Shown here one piece after another: positions 18,520-26,007 of a stretch of DNA of 64,000 nucleotides (positions are counted from its first letter, which is position 1; every line of letters begins with the position of its first letter). Origin of the DNA: JBBQIY01 sp964553035. GTDB taxonomy: Bacteria > Verrucomicrobiota > Kiritimatiellia > RFP12 > UBA3636. The stretch covers positions 1 through 64,000 of the forward strand of contig CAZKJH010000002.1 of NCBI GenBank assembly GCA_964553035.1. The letters run 5' to 3'. The notes below the pieces were generated by a model. That model did no database searches and was not told the DNA's origin. It saw only the letters and a program-made list of their open reading frames with translations. Both the position numbers and the translations under genes were made by a program.

Positions 18520-19722
18520 TTATCGGTCCTCCATATTCTCACTTTTAGTAAACCGATTCGCCGTCAGCATCCGCGCCTTGCGGTCAGCAATCGGTAGCAC
18601 AATCCTAAAACAAGTTCCCGCTCCCGGTTTACTCGAAACATCGAGTCGCCCACCATGGTCTTGCACAATGCGCTGAACAATGGTTAGACCTAGGCCGTTG
18701 CCTGTCGCCTTTCCGGTATGAAAAGGTTCAAAGAGGCGTGAGAAATCCTCCTCAGAAATTCCAGATCCTGTATCCTTAAACGAGAGCGTCATATCTCTAT
18801 CATCCGCCGAAAGCATGATCTCAAGGTTGCCGCCATCGTGCATCGCCTGCATGGCATTCTTGACGATGTTAAAGAATACCTGCTTCATTTGCTGGGGGTC
18901 GATGAAGACCGCTGGCAGATTGTTGTCGTGCAACACCGACACCACAATTCGATGTTCGCCAATATCCGATTTCATGATCTTAATGGCATCCTGGAGCACC
19001 TCCAACATGTTACACAACACAAGCTCCGGCGCACTGGGACGCAACGCGCGGAGAAATTTTGAAATGATGAGGTCGAGTCTCGACACCTCGTCGCGGGCTA
19101 CCGAAACCAGCTCACCAATTCGCTCTTGATCTTCTTCCGGGAGTCCTCCCAGTTCACGGGACAACAACTGCAAATGGATGCCCAGCGCATTGATGGGATT
19201 GCCGATCTCGTGTGCAAGGCTCGCAGCGAGAATACGGATCGCCTGCATCCGCTCTGACTCCACATTCGAGGCCTCGGTTTGACGCTCCCGTGTGACATCG
19301 CGTAGAATCGCCACAACGCACGGACCCGCCTCTTCAGGCCCCGCTTCCATTGGCACTGCGTAAATGCTCAACACGCGCCGAGTCGGGTACAAAATTTCAA
19401 CTTCGCTGGTCGACAGCTTCGCCCACTCTTTTTCCTCCCGACGAGCAAGCCCCTCCCAATCTACTCCCGGGATATAACGCGTGATGGGACGCCCGCGCAT
19501 ACGCGAGATCTCGAAACCAAACATCAATTCAGCCGCATGATTTGCATAGAACAATCGACTGTCGGCTGAAACGACAATGACGCCCTCTTGAATCGACTGG
19601 AATAATGTCTCCAAAAGACCGCGCTCCCGCGCAAGATTCAGAAACTGCGTTTGCAGACTCTCCGAATCCAGCCGGTTCATCCGTGCAACTAATTTATCAA
19701 GAAAACCACTTTGTGATGACAT
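18520..19722 (-). CDS. PAS-domain sensor histidine kinase, NtrB-like
   Basis: A 400-residue kinase with no membrane segment, so probably a cytoplasmic sensor. A PAS domain spans about residues 40-150 (SIQEGVIVVSADSRLFYANH). The phosphorylated His lies in AASLAHEIGNPINALG. The ATPase part shows the N box, DTGSGISEEDF and GNGLGLTIVQRIV. ATG 19722 has an excellent GGAGGAGG box 4 bases before it; an 18-residue longer reading is not needed. It partners the NtrC-type regulator directly downstream. The HEIGNP wording, rather than HEIRNP, is seen in some NtrB-like kinases. Confidence 0.93.
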   Translation of the reverse strand: MSSQSGFLDKLVARMNRLDSESLQTQFLNLARERGLLETLFQSIQEGVIVVSADSRLFYANHAAELMFGFEISRMRGRPITRYIPGVDWEGLARREEKEWAKLSTSEVEILYPTRRVLSIYAVPMEAGPEEAGPCVVAILRDVTRERQTEASNVESERMQAIRILAASLAHEIGNPINALGIHLQLLSRELGGLPEEDQERIGELVSVARDEVSRLDLIISKFLRALRPSAPELVLCNMLEVLQDAIKIMKSDIGEHRIVVSVLHDNNLPAVFIDPQQMKQVFFNIVKNAMQAMHDGGNLEIMLSADDRDMTLSFKDTGSGISEEDFSRLFEPFHTGKATGNGLGLTIVQRIVQDHGGRLDVSSKPGAGTCFRIVLPIADRKARMLTANRFTKSENMEDR

Positions 19723-19757
19723 AGCCTCCTCCTTCAATGTGCGACATAATAGCTCAT

Positions 19758-19786
19758 ATACTACACAGAATGTCACACACTGTCAA
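19758..19786 (-). promoter_or_regulatory. Promoter of the two-component operon
   Basis: On the minus strand a perfect TTGACA is followed after 17 bases by TAGTAT, about 35 bases before the kinase start. The -35 box shares bases with the stop codon of the truncated ParE frame. Confidence 0.6.
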
Positions 19787-19920
19787 CCGATTGTGGAATC
19801 TCTAATAATTTCTACAATCTCACGAAAGCGTCTTCCGAGACCAGCTTCACAGGCCTCGTAAAACCCTACTGCAGCAAGAAATTCTGCACGAGCGGCTGGA
19901 TCAAATACAATACCGCTCAT
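19783..19920 (-). pseudogene. Truncated ParE/RelE-type toxin
   Basis: A 45-codon frame beginning MSGIVFDPAARAEFLAAVGF and continuing YEACEAGLGRRF matches the first half of ParE-like toxins, which are normally near 95-100 residues. The frame ends at a TGA, and the catalytic C-terminal strands are missing. Its ATG overlaps the antitoxin stop (ATGA), the usual arrangement of this toxin-antitoxin operon. The promoter of the kinase gene begins inside its end. I infer a decayed toxin. Confidence 0.7.
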
Positions 19921-20147
19921 CCAAGTAACCCATCAGCTTCATCAAATACTTTTGCAGCAGGAATCGGTTGCCGTAGGCCGGCTTGATATTCAGAGTATCG
20001 ACGCTCCGCCTCTGCCACCCAAGCAGAATCCACCTCCGACAGAGCCTCACTCCCCAGAGAGCTGAGAAGTCTATCAGCTAAAAAAGCGCGCTCATCTCGC
20101 GTTAGGCTTAGTGCTTCCTGTTCAACCTTATCTAAAACAGCAATCAT
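19917..20147 (-). CDS. Addiction-module antitoxin component (Unstab_antitox type)
   Basis: A 76-residue helical protein of the addiction-module component family that is paired with ParE/RelE toxins. The N-terminal ALSLTRDERAFLADRLLSSL is the family core, followed by the acidic WVAEAERRYSEYQAG linker and a C-terminal piece (PIPAAKVFDEA) that usually lies against the toxin. It is upstream of and overlaps the broken toxin frame. AAAGAAAGGGAG upstream supplies a ribosome site. With the toxin truncated, it may be a solitary relic. Confidence 0.8.
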   Translation of the reverse strand: MIAVLDKVEQEALSLTRDERAFLADRLLSSLGSEALSEVDSAWVAEAERRYSEYQAGLRQPIPAAKVFDEADGLLG

Positions 20148-20291
20148 TTATACTCCCTTTCTTTATTCTAAATATTCAAGCTCCAAACATCTGAATATAT
20201 TATATCGAAGTGTCAACTCTCGTCTTCATAACATACGGCAATTATAGAACGGTTCAGAATTATGGGCAAGGGATTTTTGAAAAATGTCCTC

Positions 20292-20320
20292 TTGACCAAA
20301 TGGGTCTGAGAGTGATATAT
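20292..20320 (+). promoter_or_regulatory. Promoter of tRNA-Thr
   Basis: TTGACC and ATATAT with a 17-base spacer end 16 bases before the mature tRNA 5' end. Confidence 0.6.
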
Positions 20321-20335
20321 TTGACTCTGTTTTAC

Positions 20336-20411
20336 GCCAATATAGCTCAGCTGGTAGAGCAGCGCATTCGTAATGCGCAGGTCGTCGGTTCGATTCCGAC
20401 TGTTGGCTCCA
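20336..20411 (+). tRNA. tRNA-Thr (CGT)
   Basis: A 76-base cloverleaf: acceptor GCCAATA pairs with TGTTGGC (one wobble), the anticodon stem GCGCA/TGCGC closes loop TTCGTAA with anticodon CGT, and the T arm is GTCGG-TTCGATT-CCGAC. CCA is encoded after discriminator T. It has its own promoter and a terminator just downstream. Confidence 0.95.
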
Positions 20412-20419
20412 TCACTTTG

Positions 20420-20451
20420 GCCCTGCCTGGCAATCCGGGTAGGGCTTTTTT
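20420..20451 (+). terminator. Intrinsic terminator of tRNA-Thr
   Basis: GCCCT pairs with AGGGC around a loop containing CCTGG/CCGGG-like bases, followed by TTTTTT. Confidence 0.8.
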
Positions 20452-20495
20452 ATTCAAGAACTAGCTAACAGAGGCATCCGAGAAGGTAGGGAACC

Positions 20496-21254
20496 ATGGC
20501 AAGCAAATCAAAAAGCGGCCGATTCAGTCCACGAGGGCTGACCATCATGCATGAAGACCGCGATATGTTTGTCGTGAACAAGAAACCCGGCGTCCTATCC
20601 TGCGAGACCGTGAAGCGAGAAGCCCTTACGGCACAAAACGTCCTGACGGACTACATGCGAAAAGGTTGCCAGGCCTCTCGAAAGCAGGCTTTTCTCGTTC
20701 ACCGGCTTGACCGCGAGACTTCAGGCATCCTGCTGTTCGCCAAGACCTACGACATGCAGCAGAATTTGAAGAACGACTGGAAACAGACCGAGAAGTTCTA
20801 TCTGGCGGCTGTCTATGGTCGGCCTGAACAGGAAACCGGAATTTTCTCCAGCTATCTAGCAGAAGATGAAAACTTCCGTGTCTTCTCGGTTCTCGACCCG
20901 GAAAAGGGTCGTTTTTCACAGACCGAGTACCGCGTCATTGGCGAAATTAACAACATAACTCTGCTCAAGATTCGCCTGCTGACCGGTCGCAAAAATCAAA
21001 TTCGCGTCCACTTCGCCGAACACGGTATGCCGGTTGTCGGCGATAACAAATACAATTGGAAAGATCCCTTCAAACAGCGGCTGTGCCTTCACGCGAAGTC
21101 AATCTCGTTCAATCATCCCTTCAACGGCAAGCGGTGCTTCTTCGCCACGGATATTCCACAGGTTTTCCGTGACATCGCCAAAGGCATTTCCGAAGCGGAC
21201 TGGGATCAGGCAGAGATGGGGTCACAAACGAACGCGATCAACGACCCCGAATAA
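20496..21254 (+). CDS. RluA/RluD-type pseudouridine synthase (second copy)
   Basis: A 252-residue protein with only the catalytic domain. MFVVNKKPGVLSCETVKR starts the domain, the catalytic Asp is in FLVHRLDRETSGILLFAKT, and LLTGRKNQIRVHFAEHGMP with GDNKYN follows. It lacks an S4 domain, like RluA or RluC-related single-domain members. AAGGTAGGGA precedes the ATG. It differs strongly from the copy at 16080-17126, so it likely has another RNA target. Its 3' end overlaps the convergent GspG-like gene by 17 bases. Confidence 0.87.
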   Translation: MASKSKSGRFSPRGLTIMHEDRDMFVVNKKPGVLSCETVKREALTAQNVLTDYMRKGCQASRKQAFLVHRLDRETSGILLFAKTYDMQQNLKNDWKQTEKFYLAAVYGRPEQETGIFSSYLAEDENFRVFSVLDPEKGRFSQTEYRVIGEINNITLLKIRLLTGRKNQIRVHFAEHGMPVVGDNKYNWKDPFKQRLCLHAKSISFNHPFNGKRCFFATDIPQVFRDIAKGISEADWDQAEMGSQTNAINDPE

Positions 21255-21990
21255 GGGTTACACCCGATGCAGGACGATTCATACGACGCTCAGGATCATG
21301 TCGGATGAATTCCGGATGTGCCACAAAACTCTCGGGTTTTGCAACAAGATCATCAGCCGTTAAAAAATGACGATCTGGCCCGGCACTCACCAGCATGGGG
21401 ATGCCATTCGTCCGATCATAGAAATAAGGTCGTCTCCAACCGTCATTCTGAATAACGTTGATATAAGGGCCATGCCAATCCGTTTCGCCCGGATCGGAAA
21501 TCAAGGCGAGGAGTCCACCGTCGCGATAAGACGGATAGTGGCCGACATCCATCTTATAGTGCTCAAATGCCATGGCGAAAACGGTGAGATCCTTCTGCGT
21601 AAGCTGAACTGGATCTTTTTTGCTCCGCTTAACGATGGAAGAGCTTTTCATCGAGCTTGAGACGACCGCCGTCCCGAGGACGGCAAGCCCAACGACAACC
21701 ATCAGAACAAAGCCTGGTTTTTTTGCCGTATCAAAGACTGGTATTCCACCGATTTTTCGTCGGTCGGTATCCGCCGCTTTCTGAATACGTTCCACAGCCT
21801 TGCGTCGTGCCGCCTTACCGGGCTTTGCATATCCTTCTGGAGGACGCATAGCACGACCGCAAGCAGGACATGCCATCGCTGCTGGCGGCCATTCAAAAAC
21901 GTCCGCACAGTAGGGGCAACGACACTTCGTTCCCTCTCGTAAAGGAAAAAATTGAGCAGAAATTTTCTTTTTTTTTCTAAGGGTCGACAT
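21238..21990 (-). CDS. Zinc-ribbon, membrane-anchored GspG-like protein
   Basis: A 250-residue protein with three parts. Residues about 24-46 are a zinc ribbon (CPYC then CPAC). A transmembrane segment follows near 92-112 (KKPGFVLMVVVGLAVLGTAV). The rest (about 128-220) matches the C-terminal domain of type II secretion major pseudopilin GspG: HYKMDVGHYPSYRDGGLLAL, GPYI, WRRPYFYD and SAGPDRHFLTADD. A normal prepilin peptidase site (GFTLxE) is absent, so it is not a canonical pseudopilin. Its start overlaps the end of the HisI-like gene by 14 bases. Its role in secretion is inference. Confidence 0.72.
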   Translation of the reverse strand: MSTLRKKKKISAQFFPLREGTKCRCPYCADVFEWPPAAMACPACGRAMRPPEGYAKPGKAARRKAVERIQKAADTDRRKIGGIPVFDTAKKPGFVLMVVVGLAVLGTAVVSSSMKSSSIVKRSKKDPVQLTQKDLTVFAMAFEHYKMDVGHYPSYRDGGLLALISDPGETDWHGPYINVIQNDGWRRPYFYDRTNGIPMLVSAGPDRHFLTADDLVAKPESFVAHPEFIRHDPERRMNRPASGVTLIRGR

Positions 21991-22390
21991 TTTTCAGTGC
22001 CAGTGTATCGAGAGCAATCTTCCGGTAGAAGCAGTTCCGTGGGCAACCCTCTGAATTACTCGTATGGCACATCCCAGATGCCACCGCACCTGCGACCGGC
22101 TTGACAAGGTAAAGTAAAGAATTCTGCTCGCAATTTACATACGCTTCCACGAGCTCAAAACAACATCCGGACGTCGCGCCTTTCTCCCACAATGCATTTC
22201 GAGAGGTGCTCCACAGGATGAGTCTCTTCGTTCGGAACGCCTCGTACATAGCACGCTCGTTCGTATACGCTAACAGCACAACTTCATGCGTGTCTATGCG
22301 TTGAACCGTTACGGGAATACAACCAGAAAGAGAATCGAGCTTTCTGAAGTCTAGCTTCAACGTTAATCCTTCTTCAATCTCGTTACTCAT
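21977..22390 (-). CDS. HisI-like (phosphoribosyl-AMP cyclohydrolase fold) protein with altered metal site
   Basis: A 137-residue protein that matches HisI over its length: VLLAYTNERAMYEAFRT, LILWSTSRNALWEKGATSG and CHT...CFYRKI. HisI normally has Asp-Cys-Asp-x-Asp, where the Asp residues bind Mg and the Cys helps bind Zn. Here that motif is Asn86-Cys87-Glu88-Gln89-Asn90, so the Asp triad is lost while the zinc cysteines (87, 108, 120) remain. There is also a short insert with extra cysteines (SNSEGCPRNC). ATG 22390 is chosen; an in-frame start lies 6 codons upstream. No other his genes are near. Activity in histidine synthesis is doubtful. Confidence 0.75.
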   Translation of the reverse strand: MSNEIEEGLTLKLDFRKLDSLSGCIPVTVQRIDTHEVVLLAYTNERAMYEAFRTKRLILWSTSRNALWEKGATSGCCFELVEAYVNCEQNSLLYLVKPVAGAVASGMCHTSNSEGCPRNCFYRKIALDTLALKNVDP

Positions 22391-22451
22391 AATTGTCCCC
22401 GTCTCCACGCGAACCTAAAGTCAAGAAGGCGAACCCTCCGTTCCGCTTTGC

Positions 22452-22613
22452 TTAATCAATCGGATCAAATCCACTCTTGGTGACGCCACAAGGTGGGCAC
22501 ACCCAGTCATCAGGAAGATCTTCAAAACTCGTTCCCGGCGCAATCCCGTTGTCGGGATCACCTGCAGCAGGGTCGTAAACATAGTCACAGGTGAGACAGA
22601 TGTATTTCTTCAT
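22452..22613 (-). CDS. Rubredoxin
   Basis: A 53-residue electron carrier with one iron held by four cysteines: Cys6 and Cys9 (YICLTCDYVYDP) and Cys39 and Cys42 (DDWVCPPCGVTK). The DNGIAPGTSFEDLPDDW stretch between them is typical. AAGGAG lies at the right distance before ATG 22613. It points to an anaerobic or oxygen-defence redox chain, and it is upstream of the HisI-like gene on the same strand. No partner reductase is adjacent. Confidence 0.95.
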   Translation of the reverse strand: MKKYICLTCDYVYDPAAGDPDNGIAPGTSFEDLPDDWVCPPCGVTKSGFDPID

Positions 22614-22770
22614 TTCTTATCTCCTTAAGTTTATATTTTGTATCGCAAAAATGGCCTCAATACTACCATTTTCCAGAACAAAAGGTCAAGCTTTTGGTGC
22701 TAAAAAATACGGATCAAAAAATACGGCTCTCGATACAAAATTGACCGAATCGCACTGCGGACAGAGAACC

Positions 22771-23502
22771 TCACTCCTCACCCGCCGCGCCAAGTGCCGG
22801 TGCCATGCCCGGTTCAAAATGCGGGTCCCACTGCACGTCGCTGATGGACGCGCGTAGCACAGGAGCCACATGACCATCCACAAAAACAATATTAACGCGT
22901 CCGCGGTGCCTGAAATTTGCTGAAGATGCATCGACGGTTTTAGAAGACTTATTCAAGGACTCTGAAAAAACAACAAACAGATCCGCATGCTTTACCTGAG
23001 ATAACCGCATCGGAGTACTGAGCGAGACATCTTTTTTCGCCGCGTTAATCCAGTAATTCATGGCGTATGAAAGCGCAAATGATGTTTGGCTGGCACCTGT
23101 ATAGTTGGCTAACAATTCGGGTTCAATACGTTGACTCGGACAGATGTAAAGGCTTTTACCCATGCCTGGGCAAGGAGCCTTCCCATTAGCTTTAAGCACA
23201 GAAAAAGGATCCGCTCCTATATATTGCGGTAGCACGTTGTACCAAGCCCTTCCTTCGTCTCCGCTCGTTCCATCGGAGGGGAAAACACCACGCTTTTCGT
23301 CCAAATACATGCCCATCGCAGCTCCCCATTGACGCATGTTGTTCGCACAAGCGGTTTCTTTGCCTTTTTCTCGGAGCACCTCCACCACGGGAAAAGCAAG
23401 ACCCGCGAGCACCCCGATAATGCCAATAACCACTATCAACTCCACGAGCGAGAACGCTTCTCGATTATAAAAATGATTTCTAATGGAAGATATTTGATGC
23501 AT
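22771..23502 (-). CDS. DUF1559-like type IV pseudopilin
   Basis: A 243-residue protein with a class III signal peptide: REAFSLVELIVVIGIIGVLA, cut before the Phe/Ser region, with Glu at +5. The body has ACANNMRQWGAAMGMYLDE, and the C-terminus ends with RHRGRVNIVFVDGHVAPV, the H-x9-DG signature of prepilin-like proteins abundant in Planctomycetes, Lentisphaerae and Verrucomicrobia. It would be inserted in the inner membrane and assembled by a type II secretion or pilus system, no other part of which is in the window. It is followed, after a 157-base gap, by rubredoxin. Confidence 0.88.
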   Translation of the reverse strand: MHQISSIRNHFYNREAFSLVELIVVIGIIGVLAGLAFPVVEVLREKGKETACANNMRQWGAAMGMYLDEKRGVFPSDGTSGDEGRAWYNVLPQYIGADPFSVLKANGKAPCPGMGKSLYICPSQRIEPELLANYTGASQTSFALSYAMNYWINAAKKDVSLSTPMRLSQVKHADLFVVFSESLNKSSKTVDASSANFRHRGRVNIVFVDGHVAPVLRASISDVQWDPHFEPGMAPALGAAGEE

Positions 23503-23590
23503 AGTAAATCTCCTTGAGAGTTGGTCTGTTTTAGCCGTTACTCATAAAGATGAAATTGTACCACAAAAAAGCTAACCCTGAAAAGCCCAA

Positions 23591-24334
23591 TCAGAGAAGA
23601 TGTTGCCCACTATCCACATAAAGAACCTGCCCCGTCACGGTCACAGCTCTGGCAAGATAAATCACGGCATCAGCGACATCAGAGGGAATGCAACGCACCG
23701 CCAGCGGCATCGGGCCAGCATACTCCATCAGTTCGGGGGACACTGGAGGTATTACAGGCCCTGGCGCAACGGCATTCACCGTAATTCTAGGTGCCAGTTC
23801 AAGTGCTCCACCCAGCGTAAACGCCTCTAGGCTTTTCTTCGACAGCCAATACGGAAGATGCCCTTTTTCGGGTTTAACAATGCGCCGATCCAGAATATTG
23901 ACAACACGTCCGCAATAGTCGTCCGGCAAGATCTCGCTTTCAATGGCAAGCGAGGCAAGCGTTTTCGCCATGATGATCGGCGCAAGGGCATTGACATGCC
24001 ACATTTCCTCAATATCCTCCACCGCCGACTCTTCAAGGGTGAGACGGGAGAAAATCGAGGCATTATTGATAAGGATGTCAATCCATCCAGCGAGCTCCCA
24101 CGCCGTGCGCATCACAACTTCCGCTGCATAAATGTTCGAAAGATCGCCGCAGACCAGCCACGATTGTCGCCCCATATCTCGGATCTCATCAACCAGTAAC
24201 TCGGCCTCGGACCCCGAATCGCGATAATGCACAACAACATCACAGCCTTCGCGCGCAAGTGCCAGCGCAATTTCTCGTCCCAGTCTAACCGCTCCCCCCG
24301 TCACAAGGGCTACCTTATCTCCCAGCAAATTCAT
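23591..24334 (-). CDS. Short-chain dehydrogenase/reductase, FolM/pteridine reductase-like
   Basis: A 247-residue Rossmann-fold NADP(H) oxidoreductase. The cofactor loop is VALVTGGAVRLGREIALALA with the TGxxxRxG form used by pteridine reductases, and INNASIF is the NNA motif. The catalytic Tyr/Lys are in LPYWLSKKSLEAFT, preceded by VVNILDRRIVKPEKG, close in wording to dihydromonapterin reductases. VNAVAPGPV follows. A role in pterin reduction is inference from this similarity; general SDR activity is certain. It is downstream of the glycerol-1-phosphate dehydrogenase gene across a 7-base repeat array. Confidence 0.78.
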   Translation of the reverse strand: MNLLGDKVALVTGGAVRLGREIALALAREGCDVVVHYRDSGSEAELLVDEIRDMGRQSWLVCGDLSNIYAAEVVMRTAWELAGWIDILINNASIFSRLTLEESAVEDIEEMWHVNALAPIIMAKTLASLAIESEILPDDYCGRVVNILDRRIVKPEKGHLPYWLSKKSLEAFTLGGALELAPRITVNAVAPGPVIPPVSPELMEYAGPMPLAVRCIPSDVADAVIYLARAVTVTGQVLYVDSGQHLL

Positions 24335-24380
24335 ATCTCACTCCTTTTCTACCAACTCACAAATCACGGTCCCAAATTCT

Positions 24381-24470
24381 TAATTCATAATTCGTAATTC
24401 GTAATTCATAATTCGTAATTAGTAATTCGCAACTCACAACTCCCCACTCGCTACTCGCAACTCTCTTCTC
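24381..24470 (-). repeat. Degenerate period-7 tandem repeat after a stop codon
   Basis: On the minus strand units such as GAGTTGC, GAGTAGC, GAGTTGT, GAATTAC, TAATTAC and GAATTAT run for about a dozen copies with a 7-base period. The array starts directly at the TAG of the upstream gene and drifts gradually from GAGTTGC to GAATTAC. Two further units of GAATTAC type occur at about 31838-31851. Confidence 0.75.
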
Positions 24471-25823
24471 CTACTCTTCCCACGCCGCCCCGATCGCCTC
24501 CACCGCAGCATACAGCCTGCCCGTATCAAATGCCAAATCTAAAACCGTGTACCGCGAACGAATCATTTGCGCCGCAATCGCCGATGCCGCACACCGAGTA
24601 GAATTCACACCAATCTCTCGCGGATGAATCGGACACCCTGCCACACGAAACATCTCACGCATGCGCGTAAAACTCATGATCTGACGCTCCACCTTTGCCT
24701 TCATTTCCTCCCACGAAGAAGCAATCTTCTCCAGTCGTGCCAGCAGTGCGTCACCCTCAAGATACTTTGCCTTCGATTCGGCAATGACCTTCTCTCCACA
24801 GACATTGTCCCCGAACAGCTTCCGAATCATGCTCTCACGTTCAGACCATGAGGGATAGCGATTCACAGCCTCGGCTATGTCGGAAGACCTAAAGTCATCC
24901 GAAAACAAACTCTCCATCGCCGCAATCGAAGCAAGTGAGCCGATGGCCACCTTGAATCCGTGCGAAGGCTCTGTTCCGTCCGGCCGCTTCACACCAGACA
25001 TCTCCCAGAGATGCGAGAACATGTGCTCACAACCGGACGCTGGACGCGATGAATTCGCCGCCTGCATCGCAAGACCAGAAAGTGTAAGCCCTTCAAAAAG
25101 ATCAGAAAATGCCGACCGTTCCCCGTTCTTCAACTCGTATGGATGATTAATCCAACTCTCCAGCGGACTTTGAACCATAGCCCAAGGCACATCAAGAATC
25201 GGTTCGTTTCCTGCACCCAGAACATCCGCAATGATCCAGTCCGCTCCAGCGGGCACCTTAGCCACTAAGTCTGCATAGCCTGATGCCGTCAGCTCGTATG
25301 GCGCACGCTGCAACACAGCGAGATCCGCCACAATACCAAGCGGCGCAGAACACGGAACCGTCTTCTTAAATCCATCGACCGTCATCGGCGCACCCGAAGA
25401 CGCATAGCCATCCACAGATGCAGCAGTGGCCACACACAGGTATCCGCATCCCAAGCGGAAGGATGCCACCTTGCAGATGTCGTTGATCGACCCCGCGCCC
25501 ACGGCAACCGCAATGGCATCCTGCTCCTTGAGATAAGCCATGACCTTTTCAACAGAAACCAAATCGACATGCGGCGGCTTGTCGAAAATGAAGGGCGTAA
25601 CGATCTCTACCCCCTGAGCCCGCAAGGCTGCATAAACCTCGCGACCCGCGGCGGCAAGTGTATTGCCATCGGCAATCAAGCAAGCCTTAGAACCGGGAAA
25701 CAATGCAGTAAACATCTTCGGAACCCGCTCCAACATCGCCTCGCCAAGCCAAAAAAACTTGGTTTCAGTAGCACTCAAAAGCGCTCTTTCAATTCTCTCT
25801 GTCATCATTGCATGGCTCATCAT
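24471..25823 (-). CDS. sn-glycerol-1-phosphate dehydrogenase (EgsA/AraM family)
   Basis: Reduces dihydroxyacetone phosphate to sn-glycerol-1-phosphate, the backbone used in archaeal lipids and in some bacterial glycerolipids. The 450-residue protein belongs to the metal-dependent alcohol dehydrogenase fold: AVAVGAGSINDICKVASF (cofactor binding), VATAASVDGYASSGAPM (family signature), GYADLVAKVPAGADWIIAD (metal-binding Asp) and a C-terminal His region (SGCEHMFSHLWE). Several Met codons lie in the first six residues, so the exact start is uncertain by up to 5 residues. A promoter precedes it. Confidence 0.87.
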   Translation of the reverse strand: MMSHAMMTERIERALLSATETKFFWLGEAMLERVPKMFTALFPGSKACLIADGNTLAAAGREVYAALRAQGVEIVTPFIFDKPPHVDLVSVEKVMAYLKEQDAIAVAVGAGSINDICKVASFRLGCGYLCVATAASVDGYASSGAPMTVDGFKKTVPCSAPLGIVADLAVLQRAPYELTASGYADLVAKVPAGADWIIADVLGAGNEPILDVPWAMVQSPLESWINHPYELKNGERSAFSDLFEGLTLSGLAMQAANSSRPASGCEHMFSHLWEMSGVKRPDGTEPSHGFKVAIGSLASIAAMESLFSDDFRSSDIAEAVNRYPSWSERESMIRKLFGDNVCGEKVIAESKAKYLEGDALLARLEKIASSWEEMKAKVERQIMSFTRMREMFRVAGCPIHPREIGVNSTRCAASAIAAQMIRSRYTVLDLAFDTGRLYAAVEAIGAAWEE

Positions 25824-25872
25824 TTAACCCTAAGTTTTTCATTCTTCTGGCAGCAAAAATAATTGGTATTCG

Positions 25873-25901
25873 AGTATAGCAGACCCCTTTTGCACTCGCA
25901 A
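25873..25901 (-). promoter_or_regulatory. Promoter of the glycerol-1-phosphate dehydrogenase gene
   Basis: Minus-strand TTGCGA and TATACT are separated by 17 bases, about 50 bases before the start codon. Confidence 0.55.
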
Positions 25902-25946
25902 CAGGATTCCAAACAGGATTCCCCTCCACCCAGCCGCTCCAAACGC

Positions 25947-25975
25947 TTGCGGGTAAACCCCATAAACGGTACAAT
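25947..25975 (+). promoter_or_regulatory. Promoter of the ABC/BtuF-like operon
   Basis: TTGCGG and TACAAT with a 17-base spacer end about 32 bases before the first gene. It lies back to back with the promoter at 25873-25901. Confidence 0.6.
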
Positions 25976-26007
25976 ACCAACCCTATTCGCATAACACACC
26001 GATTACC

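Noticed and set aside
25976..26007. Cobalamin riboswitch upstream of the BtuF-like operon
   Set aside because: Only about 32 bases of leader separate promoter and start codon, too short for any B12 riboswitch.
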